Source of the DNA: DASUDX01 sp036275365
GTDB taxonomy: Bacteria; Pseudomonadota; Gammaproteobacteria; Nevskiales; Nevskiaceae
Assembly (NCBI GenBank): GCA_036275365.1
Contig: DASUDX010000032.1
Coordinates: forward strand, 10,657-74,656
Length of the DNA: 64,000 nucleotides
Reading direction: 5' to 3'
Notes under the pieces: model-generated
The model's input: only the letters and a program-made list of their open reading frames with translations
Database searches by the model: none
Told to the model about the DNA's origin: nothing
In this document: positions 46,264 through 53,704 of the stretch, in pieces
How the letters are laid out: the number at the start of each line of letters is the position of its first letter
Position numbering within the stretch: position 1 is the first letter of the stretch
Position numbers and translations under genes: made by a program

Positions 46264-48471
46264 TCAGAACACGAAGCGCACGCCGCCCTGCAGGGTGGCC
46301 GGCGGGGCGGTCTGGATGCCGCGGGTGCGGTCGACGATCACCACCTCGTCGAACACATTCTTGCCGGCCACGAACACCGCCCAGCGGCTGTCGGGCAGAC
46401 GGTAGTCCACGGCCAGATTCCAGATCAGGTAGTCGTCGATCAGGCCGACCCGGCCGCTGCCATCGGTGGCCACGGTCTCGCCGAAGTCGCTGAACTGCTC
46501 GTCAACGAACACCGCCTCGGCGCGCGCCTCCAGCCCCTGCGGGTGCTGGTAGCCGAGGGTGGCGGTGAGCAGATGCTCCGGGGCGTAGGGCAGGCGCGCG
46601 CCGGGGCGCGAGTTGCCCACCGCCGCGCCATTGCTGACCTGGCGGAAGGCGGTGCGTGCCTCGGCGGTCTCCACCCAGGTCCAGGCCAGCTGCAGGAAGG
46701 GGTTGTGGGCGGAGTCGAGCAGGCGGCCGAGGTCGAAGCGGCCGCTCAGCTCGGCACCCTGGTGCAGGGCCTCGCCCACCGCCAGCGGCAGATTGCCGAG
46801 GGCCACCGAGCCGACCACGATCTGCCGCTCGAAATCATTGCGGAACAGCGTTGCCTCCAGGCTCAGGCCGGTCAGCGGCCGGCTGCGCAGGCCGAGCTCG
46901 GCATTGGTGCTTTCTTCCGCTTCCACTTCCACCACCGTGGGCTGGGCGCTGCCCAGGGGCCCGCTCTGGCCGATGATGTCCTCGGCCCGCGGCGGCGCGA
47001 AGCCCTTGTGCACCCCGGCGAACAGCGTGGTGCGCGGGCTCAGCGCATAGGTGGCGCCGAGGCTGGGGATCAGCTCGTCGAGCGAGGTCTCGGCGCTGGC
47101 GTTGTTGGGGCGGTTGGTGCGGGTGTAGTCGATGCGCTCCAGGCGCAGCCCCGGGGTCAGCGCGAAGCGGCCGAAGCCGAAGCGGTTCTGCACGAACAGC
47201 GCCAGCGCCTCGGTGTCGCGTGCGTTGTCCTCGGCCAGGGTGCCGCTGCGCGCGGTCGGGCTGCTGCCATTGACCTGCAGACGCTCCTGCTCCTCGCGGT
47301 GCAGGCGCAGGCCGACGATCAGCTCGTTGTCCAGACCCAGGCTCGCGTGCTCCAGCCGCAGCCGCGGCTCGATGCCGGTGGTGTAGTAATCGCGCAGACG
47401 GCCCTGCACCGAGTTGCAGTCATCCGGATCGACCGCAAAGCCCGCCTCGCGCGCCTGCTGGAAGGTCAGGCTCTGGCCGTTGACGGTGTAGGTGGTGGCA
47501 TTGCACTGGCCATCGGCGGTGGTGCTCGACTGCCGCCACCAGTCGCGCGAGAAGCGCGCGCCGTAGAGGTTGGTCGACAGCGTCAGCGCCTCGGACACCC
47601 GCCACTCGTGGGTGAGCGAGGCGCCGACCCGCTTGGCGTCGAACACATCGTTCTTGAACGGGTTGTAGAGCGGCCCGAAGGCGGCGAACTCGGCATCGGT
47701 GAGGCCGCTGTAGGTGACCTGCGAATCCTCGTGATAGCTGTTGATGCGCGCCACCAGGCGGTGACCCTCGGCGAGCGGGAACAGGCCCTTGAGATTGAAG
47801 TCATCCAGCTCGGAGTACAGGTTGTCGCGGGCGCCGTCGCCGCGCTTGAGCAGGTAGTCCACCAGCAGGTTCTCGGCGCCGGCGCGGGCATGCACATTCA
47901 GATAGTCGCGCTCGCCGCGGGTGAAGCTGAACAGGCCCTGCGCCTCCTCGGTGGGCTCCGGGGTGCGGTAGTTGATGACCCCGCCAATGGTCTGCGGGCC
48001 ATAGAGATTCACCCCGCTGCCCTTGAGCAGCTCGATGCGGTCGAAGCGTTCCACCGGCGGGTGGTAGTAGCTGGCGTTGTCGCCGTAGGGCGCGTAGGCC
48101 AGCGGGATGCCGTCCTCCAGCAGCAGCACCTTGGTCGAGCGGGTCGGGTTCAGGCCGCGGATGCCGATGTTGGGGCGCAGGCCGAAGCCCTCCTCGTCGC
48201 GCACATGCACGCCCGGCAGCTTGCGCAGCGCCTCGTTGGTGGTCTGCACATGGGCCTTCTGCAGGGTCTCGGCATCCACCTCGGCGGTGGAGCCGGCCAG
48301 CCGCTCGCGCCGCTCCGGGGTGCCCAGCACGGTCATCGGCTCCAGCACGGCGGCGACCTCGGCGGCCGGAGCCGGCGCGGCGGGCCCCTGTCCGGCGGCG
48401 GGCAGGACCAGGGCCGGGCCAAGGGCAAGACCAGCAAGCGTGCGAAGGGCGCGGGGAGTGGACAGCGGCAT
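46264..48471 (-). CDS. TonB-dependent receptor, FecA-like (iron or siderophore)
   Basis: From ATG 48471 the 735-residue product has a signal peptide (about 1-29), a plug domain (EPMTVLGTPERRERLAGSTA TonB box region, LRKLPGVHVRDEEG, NIGIRGLNPTRSTKVLLLED) and a long barrel ending GGVRFVF. The plug-domain motif NIGIRGLNPTRS and the barrel start are like FecA-type ferric-dicitrate receptors. Both the substrate and any FecIR pair are missing here. A Fur-box-like site upstream, and bfd plus bfr divergent from it, support an iron role. The start was chosen to give a signal peptide rather than the longer open frame. Confidence 0.92.
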   Translation of the reverse strand: MPLSTPRALRTLAGLALGPALVLPAAGQGPAAPAPAAEVAAVLEPMTVLGTPERRERLAGSTAEVDAETLQKAHVQTTNEALRKLPGVHVRDEEGFGLRPNIGIRGLNPTRSTKVLLLEDGIPLAYAPYGDNASYYHPPVERFDRIELLKGSGVNLYGPQTIGGVINYRTPEPTEEAQGLFSFTRGERDYLNVHARAGAENLLVDYLLKRGDGARDNLYSELDDFNLKGLFPLAEGHRLVARINSYHEDSQVTYSGLTDAEFAAFGPLYNPFKNDVFDAKRVGASLTHEWRVSEALTLSTNLYGARFSRDWWRQSSTTADGQCNATTYTVNGQSLTFQQAREAGFAVDPDDCNSVQGRLRDYYTTGIEPRLRLEHASLGLDNELIVGLRLHREEQERLQVNGSSPTARSGTLAEDNARDTEALALFVQNRFGFGRFALTPGLRLERIDYTRTNRPNNASAETSLDELIPSLGATYALSPRTTLFAGVHKGFAPPRAEDIIGQSGPLGSAQPTVVEVEAEESTNAELGLRSRPLTGLSLEATLFRNDFERQIVVGSVALGNLPLAVGEALHQGAELSGRFDLGRLLDSAHNPFLQLAWTWVETAEARTAFRQVSNGAAVGNSRPGARLPYAPEHLLTATLGYQHPQGLEARAEAVFVDEQFSDFGETVATDGSGRVGLIDDYLIWNLAVDYRLPDSRWAVFVAGKNVFDEVVIVDRTRGIQTAPPATLQGGVRFVF

Positions 48472-48521
48472 CGGGCGAGGCTCCGGAGGCGGGACGGGGC
48501 GGCAGGACCACCGCCCGGGTT

Positions 48522-48540
48522 GGGAATGATTCTTGTTAAG
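48522..48540. promoter_or_regulatory. Fur-box-like site 1
   Basis: GGGAATGATTCTTGTTAAG matches the 19-bp Fur consensus at about 11 positions and keeps the AATGAT core. It lies about 50-70 bp before the TonB receptor start codon, a suitable place for iron repression of that gene. Confidence 0.45.
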
Positions 48541-48578
48541 TGCAGCGGCTGCGCATCCTAGGGCAGTCGATAGCAATT

Positions 48579-48597
48579 GACAATCTTTCTCATTACC
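48579..48597. promoter_or_regulatory. Fur-box-like site 2 upstream of bfd
   Basis: Read on the minus strand GGTAATGAGAAAGATTGTC matches GATAATGATAATCATTATC at 14 of 19 positions. It ends 18 bp before the bfd start, so Fur binding here would repress bfd under iron-rich conditions. With site 1 it could control both divergent genes. Confidence 0.65.
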
Positions 48598-48614
48598 CCC
48601 TAGCATCACCTCCC

Positions 48615-48836
48615 ATGTACATCTGTGTCTGCAAAGCGGTCTCCGACTCCCGCATCCGCCGGCTGGTGGCCGACGGCGCCAGCAGCCTGCGCGAAGTGGC
48701 GCGCGACACCGGCCTCGGCAGCTGCTGCGGCAAGTGCGTGCCGGCCGCCCGCGAGGTGCTCGGCGAGGCCCTGCAGCAGACCGCGCAGAGCCGCCCCCTG
48801 CGGCTGAGCGAGCTGCCCGCCGCCTGCGCCGCCTGA
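48615..48836 (+). CDS. bfd: Bacterioferritin-associated ferredoxin
   Basis: Bfd passes electrons to bacterioferritin to release stored iron. The 73-residue product is the BFD [2Fe-2S] domain with all four cysteines: CVCKAV at the start and GSCCGKCVPAA (CxxC) later. The ATG at 48615 gives the family length (E. coli 64). It sits directly after the Fur-like box and is followed by bfr 135 bp later, the usual pair. The last 20 residues extend beyond E. coli Bfd. Confidence 0.93.
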   Translation: MYICVCKAVSDSRIRRLVADGASSLREVARDTGLGSCCGKCVPAAREVLGEALQQTAQSRPLRLSELPAACAA

Positions 48837-48971
48837 GCGCGAGGGTCTGTTCGAACGGGTTTGCGAATCACACGCAAAAGCGTTCAAAAGTTCACTGCTT
48901 TCAACCACTTATCGCTGGACGCCGGCGCTGCGTCGGCCTACACTGCGGCCTCTTTCCAGGGAGTGCCGGTG

Positions 48972-49457
48972 ATGAAGGGCGATAGCAAGGTTCTCGAGTA
49001 CCTCAATCTCGCGCTGAAGAACGAGCTGACCGCCATCAACCAGTACTTCCTGCATGCCCGCATGCTCGACAACTGGGGGCTGAAGAAGCTCGGCAAGATC
49101 GAGTACGAGGAATCGATCGACGAGATGAAGCATGCGGACAAGCTGATCAAGCGCATCCTCTTCCTCGACGGCCTGCCCAATCTGCAGGACCTCGGCAAGC
49201 TCTATATCGGCGAGACCGTCGAAGAGGTGCTGCGCTGCGACCTCAAGCTGGAGCACGAGGCCCACCCGCTCTACCGCGATGCCATCGCCCACTGCGAGCA
49301 GGTCAAGGACTATGTGACCCGCGAGCTGCTGGTGGCGATCCAGACCTCCGAGGAAGAGCACATCGACTTCATCGAGGAGCAGCTCAAGCTGATCGAGCAG
49401 ATGGGGCTGCAGAACTACCTGCAGACCGCCAGCGGCGAGCTCAAGGAAGGCAGCTAG
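48972..49457 (+). CDS. bfr: Bacterioferritin
   Basis: Bacterioferritin stores iron in a 24-mer with heme at dimer faces. The 161-residue product follows E. coli Bfr from MKGDSKVLEYLN to GLQNYLQ. It has Glu18, Glu51 and His54 for the diiron centre and Met52 for the heme. A good terminator follows. GTG 48969 could also start it (VMK), but ATG 48972 matches E. coli. The ribosome site is AGGGAG. It forms an iron-storage module with bfd. Confidence 0.96.
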   Translation: MKGDSKVLEYLNLALKNELTAINQYFLHARMLDNWGLKKLGKIEYEESIDEMKHADKLIKRILFLDGLPNLQDLGKLYIGETVEEVLRCDLKLEHEAHPLYRDAIAHCEQVKDYVTRELLVAIQTSEEEHIDFIEEQLKLIEQMGLQNYLQTASGELKEGS

Positions 49458-49482
49458 CCCCCGGGTCTCGCCCCGGTTTGCG

Positions 49483-49509
49483 AAAAAGCCCCGCCAGGCG
49501 GGGCTTTTT
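49483..49509. terminator. Bidirectional Rho-independent terminator between bfr and hemJ
   Basis: AAAAAGCCCCGCC (49483-49495) is the perfect complement of GGCGGGGCTTTTT (49497-49509). The strong GC stem therefore has a T run on both strands, ending bfr (plus) and hemJ (minus), which face each other. Confidence 0.95.
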
Positions 49510-49536
49510 CTTGGGCGATGGCCGAACGCTCCAGCC

Positions 49537-49962
49537 TCAGAACGGCTTGCCCACTGCCAGGATCACCACCGCCACCAGCACCAGCGCGGGCACCTCGTTG
49601 AGCCAGCGCCAGGCCCTGGCGCTCAGGCGGTTCTCGCCGCGGGCGAAGCGGCGGCGGCTGGCACCGAGAAAGCCGAAGTAGCCGGACAGCAGAATCACCA
49701 GGGTGAGCTTGGCGTGCATCCAGCCGCCCTTCATCAGCCCCGGGTTCTGCCAGAGCAGGGCGAGCCCGAACACCCAGGTCAGCACCATGCCGATCAGGGT
49801 GATCGCATAGAGCCGCTGCTCCATCACCACGAAGCGCTGGTGGCCCGGCTCGTCGCGGGTGTCCGCGTGGTAGACGAACAGCCGCGGCAGATAGAACAGG
49901 CCGGCGAACCAGGTGACCATGAAGATCACATGCAGGGCCTGGGTCCAGAGATAGAGGGTCAT
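49537..49962 (-). CDS. hemJ: Protoporphyrinogen IX oxidase, HemJ type
   Basis: HemJ makes protoporphyrin IX for heme. The 141-residue product has four membrane helices with the conserved start LYLWTQALHVIFMVTWFAGL (His11), RLFVYHAD, and the MHAKLTLVILL segment (His83, Lys85) that marks HemJ. The length (about 140) fits the family. It was formerly annotated as a CopD-like protein. ATG 49962 is clear and divergent from argC across 85 bp. With hemL at 30 kb it gives two heme-synthesis genes in the window. Confidence 0.92.
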   Translation of the reverse strand: MTLYLWTQALHVIFMVTWFAGLFYLPRLFVYHADTRDEPGHQRFVVMEQRLYAITLIGMVLTWVFGLALLWQNPGLMKGGWMHAKLTLVILLSGYFGFLGASRRRFARGENRLSARAWRWLNEVPALVLVAVVILAVGKPF

Positions 49963-50047
49963 GGGCGGGGTCGGGGCAGGGGTCGCGCCGGGCCGGCGCG
50001 TCCGGCCTATTATGCCGGCCCTCCCCTCGCGGCCCCGGAGCGGTTCA

Positions 50048-51094
50048 GTGGCGTCCCCTTCCCGTACAGCGGTTGGCATCGTCGGCGGCACCGGCTACAC
50101 CGGTGTGGAGCTGCTGCGCCTGCTGCTGGCCCATCCGGCCGCCGAGGTGGTCTGCCTGACTTCGCGCAAGGAGGCCGGCCAGCGCGTCGATGCCTTCTTT
50201 CCCTCGCTGCGCGGGCACACCGCGCTGTGCTTCGAGCCGCCCGAGCTGGAGCGGCTGGCGCGCTGCGAGGTGGTGTTCTTCGCCACCCCGCATGGCACCG
50301 CGATGAGCCTCGCCCCGGCCCTGCTCGAGCGCGGGGTGAAGGTGATCGATCTCTCCGCCGACTTCCGCCTGCGCGATGCCGCCGAGTTCGAGCAGTGGTA
50401 CGCCCACACGCACAGCGCCCCGGACTGGCTGGCCCAGGCGGTGTATGCGCTGCCCGAGGTCAACCGCGCGGCGATCCGCGAGGCGCGTCTGCTGGCCTGC
50501 CCGGGCTGCTACCCCACCGCGGTGCAGCTCGGCCTGCTGCCCCTGCTCGAACAGCGCCTGGTGGACCCGGCGAGCCTGATCGCCGACTGCAAGTCCGGCG
50601 TCAGCGGCGCCGGGCGCGAGGCCAGGATCGGCTCGCTGTTCGGCGAGTGCGCGGACAGCTTCAAGGCCTATGGCGTAGCCGGACACCGCCATCTGCCGGA
50701 GATCCGCCAGGGGCTGCGGGCGGCCGCCGGCGAGGCGCTGGGCCTGGTGTTCGTGCCGCATCTGACGCCGATGCTGCGCGGCATCCACGCCACCCTCTAC
50801 GCGCGGCTGCGGGTGCCGGTGGCCGAGGCCCAGGCGGCCTTCGAGGCGCGCTACCGCGACGAGCCGTTCGTCGATGTGCTGCCCTACGGCAGCACCCCGG
50901 AGACCCGCAGCGTGCGCGGCTCGAATGTCTGCCGCATCGCCCTGCAGCAGGCACCGGGCTCTGATCAGCTGGTGGTGATGAGCGTGATCGACAATCTGGT
51001 CAAGGGCGCTGCCGGCCAGGCGGTGCAGGGCTTCAACCTGATGCAGGGCCTGGACGAGCGTCTCGGCCTCGGCGGCCTGGCGCTGAGCCCCTGA
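50048..51094 (+). CDS. argC: N-acetyl-gamma-glutamyl-phosphate reductase
   Basis: ArgC reduces N-acetylglutamyl phosphate in arginine synthesis. Starting at GTG 50048 (GGAG ribosome site) the 348-residue product has the NADP loop GIVGGTGYTGVELLRLL, the catalytic cysteine in LLACPGCYPTAVQL, KSGVSGAGR and the dimer region PHLTPMLRGI. The longer frame reads through the promoter region. It starts the argC-DUF6776-bactofilin-erpA run, which is conserved in Pseudomonas and relatives. No other arginine gene is in the window. Confidence 0.97.
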   Translation: MASPSRTAVGIVGGTGYTGVELLRLLLAHPAAEVVCLTSRKEAGQRVDAFFPSLRGHTALCFEPPELERLARCEVVFFATPHGTAMSLAPALLERGVKVIDLSADFRLRDAAEFEQWYAHTHSAPDWLAQAVYALPEVNRAAIREARLLACPGCYPTAVQLGLLPLLEQRLVDPASLIADCKSGVSGAGREARIGSLFGECADSFKAYGVAGHRHLPEIRQGLRAAAGEALGLVFVPHLTPMLRGIHATLYARLRVPVAEAQAAFEARYRDEPFVDVLPYGSTPETRSVRGSNVCRIALQQAPGSDQLVVMSVIDNLVKGAAGQAVQGFNLMQGLDERLGLGGLALSP

Positions 51095-51849
51095 TGCAGC
51101 ACCGCATCGTCATCCAGCGCCATCGTCCCGGCCTGCGCGCGGCGCTGATCGGCGGCGGCGCCTTCCTGCTGCTGGTCAGCGGCTTTGCGCTGTACCACTA
51201 CACCCGCAGCACCACGGTGAGCGATTTCGAGCGCACCAAGTCCGAGCTGGAGACGCTGCGCGAGGAACGCCGCAGCCTGTCCCGCGAGCTGCGCCAGGCA
51301 CGCGCCGAGATCGACGAGCTGCGCGACCAGGTGGCCTTTGCCGAGCGCTCCAGCGAGATCGACACCCAGGCCTGCGCCACCGTGCAGGCCTCGCTGGCGG
51401 CGATCGAGTCGGAGGCCGCCGATCTGCGCGAGCAGGTGGCCTTCTACCGCGGCATCGTCTCGCCCGAGCAGGCGCGCGCCGGGGTGCGGGTGCTGGAACT
51501 GCGGGTGAGCCCGGGCGAACAGCCGGGCTGGCTGCGCTACGACCTGGTGCTGATCCAGTCGGTCCGCCATGACCGCCGCATCGCCGGCAGCGTGGACCTG
51601 CGCTTCGAAGGCACCCGCGCCGGCAAGCCCGAGACCCTGCGGCTGAGCGAGCTGCAGGCGGCCGACCAGCCGGCTGCGCGCTTCGACTTCAAGTACTTCC
51701 AGGAATTCGGCGGCGAGTTCCGGCTGCCGGCAGGCTTTGCACCGGGGCGGGTCAGGGTTACCCTCAGCCCCTCAGGCCAGGGCGCCCCCGAAGTCGAAGA
51801 CGAGTTCGAGTGGGCGCGCATCCAGTCCGACCGACGAGACCCCCCATGA
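51094..51849 (+). CDS. DUF6776-like membrane coiled-coil protein
   Basis: The 251-residue product has a short basic N-terminus, one membrane helix (about 15-35: ALIGGGAFLLLVSGFALYHY), a coiled coil (about 45-100: SELETLREERRSLSRELRQA, IDELRDQ) and a beta-rich C-terminal region with RVLELRVSPGEQPGWLRYDL. This fits DUF6776, a poorly known inner-membrane family seen beside bactofilin genes. The start ATG overlaps the argC stop by one base (TGATG) and its stop overlaps the bactofilin start, so the three are tightly coupled. Function unknown; it may hold bactofilin at the membrane. Confidence 0.85.
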   Translation: MQHRIVIQRHRPGLRAALIGGGAFLLLVSGFALYHYTRSTTVSDFERTKSELETLREERRSLSRELRQARAEIDELRDQVAFAERSSEIDTQACATVQASLAAIESEAADLREQVAFYRGIVSPEQARAGVRVLELRVSPGEQPGWLRYDLVLIQSVRHDRRIAGSVDLRFEGTRAGKPETLRLSELQAADQPAARFDFKYFQEFGGEFRLPAGFAPGRVRVTLSPSGQGAPEVEDEFEWARIQSDRRDPP

Positions 51850-52361
51850 AATTTCTCGGCAACAACCCCAGCACCCCACCCCCCGCCACCAACAAGACCA
51901 GTGCCAATAGCGTGGACACCCTGATCGGCCGACACACCGAAATCCTCGGCGACATCCGCTTCGCCGGCGGCCTGCATCTCGACGGCCGCATCAAGGGCAA
52001 GGTGCTGGCCAGCACCGACAAGGCGGCCTCGCTGTCGGTGACCGAGAGCGGCATGGTGGAGGGCGATGTGCGGGTGCCCAATGTGATGCTCAACGGCACC
52101 GTGGTGGGCGATGTCTACGCCTCCGAGAAGATCACCCTCGCGGCGAAGGCGCGGGTCACCGGCAATGTGTTCTACAAGATCCTCGAGATGCAGGCCGGGG
52201 CCCAGGTCAACGGCCAGCTGGTGCACGAGAAGAGCGAGATGATGGCCGCCCTGGTCCAGCAGGCCGGCGGCCCGCATGCCCTTGAAAACTCCGAGTCCGA
52301 CGGCAGACATGAGACCCTGGTGATCGATGTCCGCGACGCGCGGATGAAGAAGGCGGGTTGA
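51846..52361 (+). CDS. Bactofilin
   Basis: Bactofilins form filaments of a beta-helix near the membrane that organise cell shape and wall synthesis. The 171-residue product has a flexible N-terminus (NNPSTPPPATNKT), then a beta-helix domain (about 28-130: IGRHTEILGDIRFAGGLHLD, GRIKGKVLAS, GMVEGDVRVPNVMLNGTVVG, AKARVTGNVFYKILEMQAG), then a charged tail. ATG 51846 overlaps the DUF6776 stop (ATGA). The erpA gene follows by 4 bp. Confidence 0.95.
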   Translation: MKFLGNNPSTPPPATNKTSANSVDTLIGRHTEILGDIRFAGGLHLDGRIKGKVLASTDKAASLSVTESGMVEGDVRVPNVMLNGTVVGDVYASEKITLAAKARVTGNVFYKILEMQAGAQVNGQLVHEKSEMMAALVQQAGGPHALENSESDGRHETLVIDVRDARMKKAG

Positions 52362-52365
52362 GACG

Positions 52366-52719
52366 ATGAGCGAGGTCGAGCTGCTGGAACCGGCGCCCGT
52401 GCGCTTCACCGATGCCGCCGCCGGCAAGGTGCGCGAGCTGCTGGATGAGGAGGACAACCCCGAGCAGATGCTGCGGGTATTCGTCACCGGTGGCGGCTGC
52501 TCCGGCTTCCAGTACGGCTTCCGCTTCGACACCCAGAGCGAGGACGGCGACGCCCGCGTGGTCAAGCGCGGCGTCACCCTGGTGATCGATCCGATGAGCC
52601 TGCAGTACCTCGAAGGCGCCGAGATCGACTACAAGGAAGGCGTCGAAGGCGCCCAGTTCGTCATCCGCAACCCCAACGCCAGCACCACCTGCGGCTGCGG
52701 CAACAGCTTCAGCGTCTGA
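52366..52719 (+). CDS. erpA: Iron-sulfur cluster insertion protein ErpA
   Basis: ErpA is an A-type carrier that passes Fe-S clusters to target proteins such as IspG. The 117-residue product has the three ligand cysteines Cys45 (TGGGCSGFQYGF) and Cys109/Cys111 (TTCGCGNSFSV) and the A-type fold throughout. ATG 52366 begins just after the bactofilin stop. The gene order matches Pseudomonas, where erpA follows a bactofilin gene. Confidence 0.96.
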   Translation: MSEVELLEPAPVRFTDAAAGKVRELLDEEDNPEQMLRVFVTGGGCSGFQYGFRFDTQSEDGDARVVKRGVTLVIDPMSLQYLEGAEIDYKEGVEGAQFVIRNPNASTTCGCGNSFSV

Positions 52720-52727
52720 GGTCGGAG

Positions 52728-53618
52728 CTAGCGCGCGCGCCGCAGCAGGTCGGCGGCGTAGATGGCAAGACCCGTCCAGATCAGCCCGAAGCCCACGCCC
52801 TGAACCGTGGTGAAGGGCTCGTGGAAGATCAGCACCCCGGTCAGCAGCTGCAGGGTGGGACCGACATACTGGATCAGCCCCACCTGCGAGTAGGGGATCT
52901 GCCGGGCGCCGTAGGCGAAGAAGATCAGCGGCACCGCGGTCATCACCCCGCCGAACACCAGCAGCGCCGTCGCCAGCACCGGCAGATGGCCGAACGAGCC
53001 CACGCCCTGGCCCTCGCACCAGATCAGATAGGCGAGGCTGGGCAGGAACAGGAACACGCTCTCCACGCCCAGCCCCGGGATCGAATCCACCCGGGCGATC
53101 TTGCGCAGCAGGCCGTAGGTGCCGAAGGAGAAGGCGAGCGTCAGGGCGATCCAGGGCAGCCGGCCAAGCTGCCAGGTCAGCCAGGCCACGCCGAGAAAGG
53201 CCAGCGCGACGGCGGTCCACTGCGCGCGGTTGAGCCGTTCCTTGAGCAGACCGACACCGAGCAGCACATTCACCAGCGGATTGATGAAGTAGCCGAGGCT
53301 GGTCTCCACCACCTGGCCGCTGTTGACGCCATAGATGTAGACCAGCCAGTTGATGCCGATCAGCAGGCTGCTGCCGGCCAGCACCAGCGGCACCCGCGGC
53401 TGTGCCAGCGCGGTGCGGAACCAGCCGCGCCCCTGCCGCCAGCCGAGATAGGCCACCACGAACACCCCGCACCAGACCACCCGGTGCGCGGAGATCTGGA
53501 ACGCCGGCACTTCCTGCAGCCAGCGCCAGTAGAGGGGAAACAGACCCCAGATGATGAAGGCCGAGAACACCGCGATGAAGCCACGACGCTGGTCGGCATC
53601 CGCCCCGCTCATGGGCAT
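52728..53618 (-). CDS. rarD: EamA-family transporter RarD
   Basis: The 296-residue product has ten hydrophobic helices in two EamA repeats, with the RarD-type opening FSAFIIWGLFPLYWRWLQEV, LLIGINWLVYIYGVNSGQV, ETSLGYFINPLVNVLLG and IQYVGPTLQLLTGVLIFHEPF. RarD proteins are named for chloramphenicol sensitivity but the natural substrate is not known. The start ATG 53618 (MPMSGADAD) was chosen; a longer frame would begin before any ribosome site. It is convergent with erpA (8 bp gap). Confidence 0.92.
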   Translation of the reverse strand: MPMSGADADQRRGFIAVFSAFIIWGLFPLYWRWLQEVPAFQISAHRVVWCGVFVVAYLGWRQGRGWFRTALAQPRVPLVLAGSSLLIGINWLVYIYGVNSGQVVETSLGYFINPLVNVLLGVGLLKERLNRAQWTAVALAFLGVAWLTWQLGRLPWIALTLAFSFGTYGLLRKIARVDSIPGLGVESVFLFLPSLAYLIWCEGQGVGSFGHLPVLATALLVFGGVMTAVPLIFFAYGARQIPYSQVGLIQYVGPTLQLLTGVLIFHEPFTTVQGVGFGLIWTGLAIYAADLLRRAR

Positions 53619-53704
53619 CGTTCCGGTCGACAAAGGGCGCGCAGTCTGCGGCGCGGCATGGACGAAAGGCAATCGGCCGGCGGCGGCTCCGTAGCCTCCC
53701 CGCG

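Noticed and set aside
46093..48561. Plus-strand open frame of 822 codons across the TonB receptor
   Set aside because: It is antisense to the receptor, whose signal peptide, plug and barrel end are clear; the other frame has no recognisable domain.
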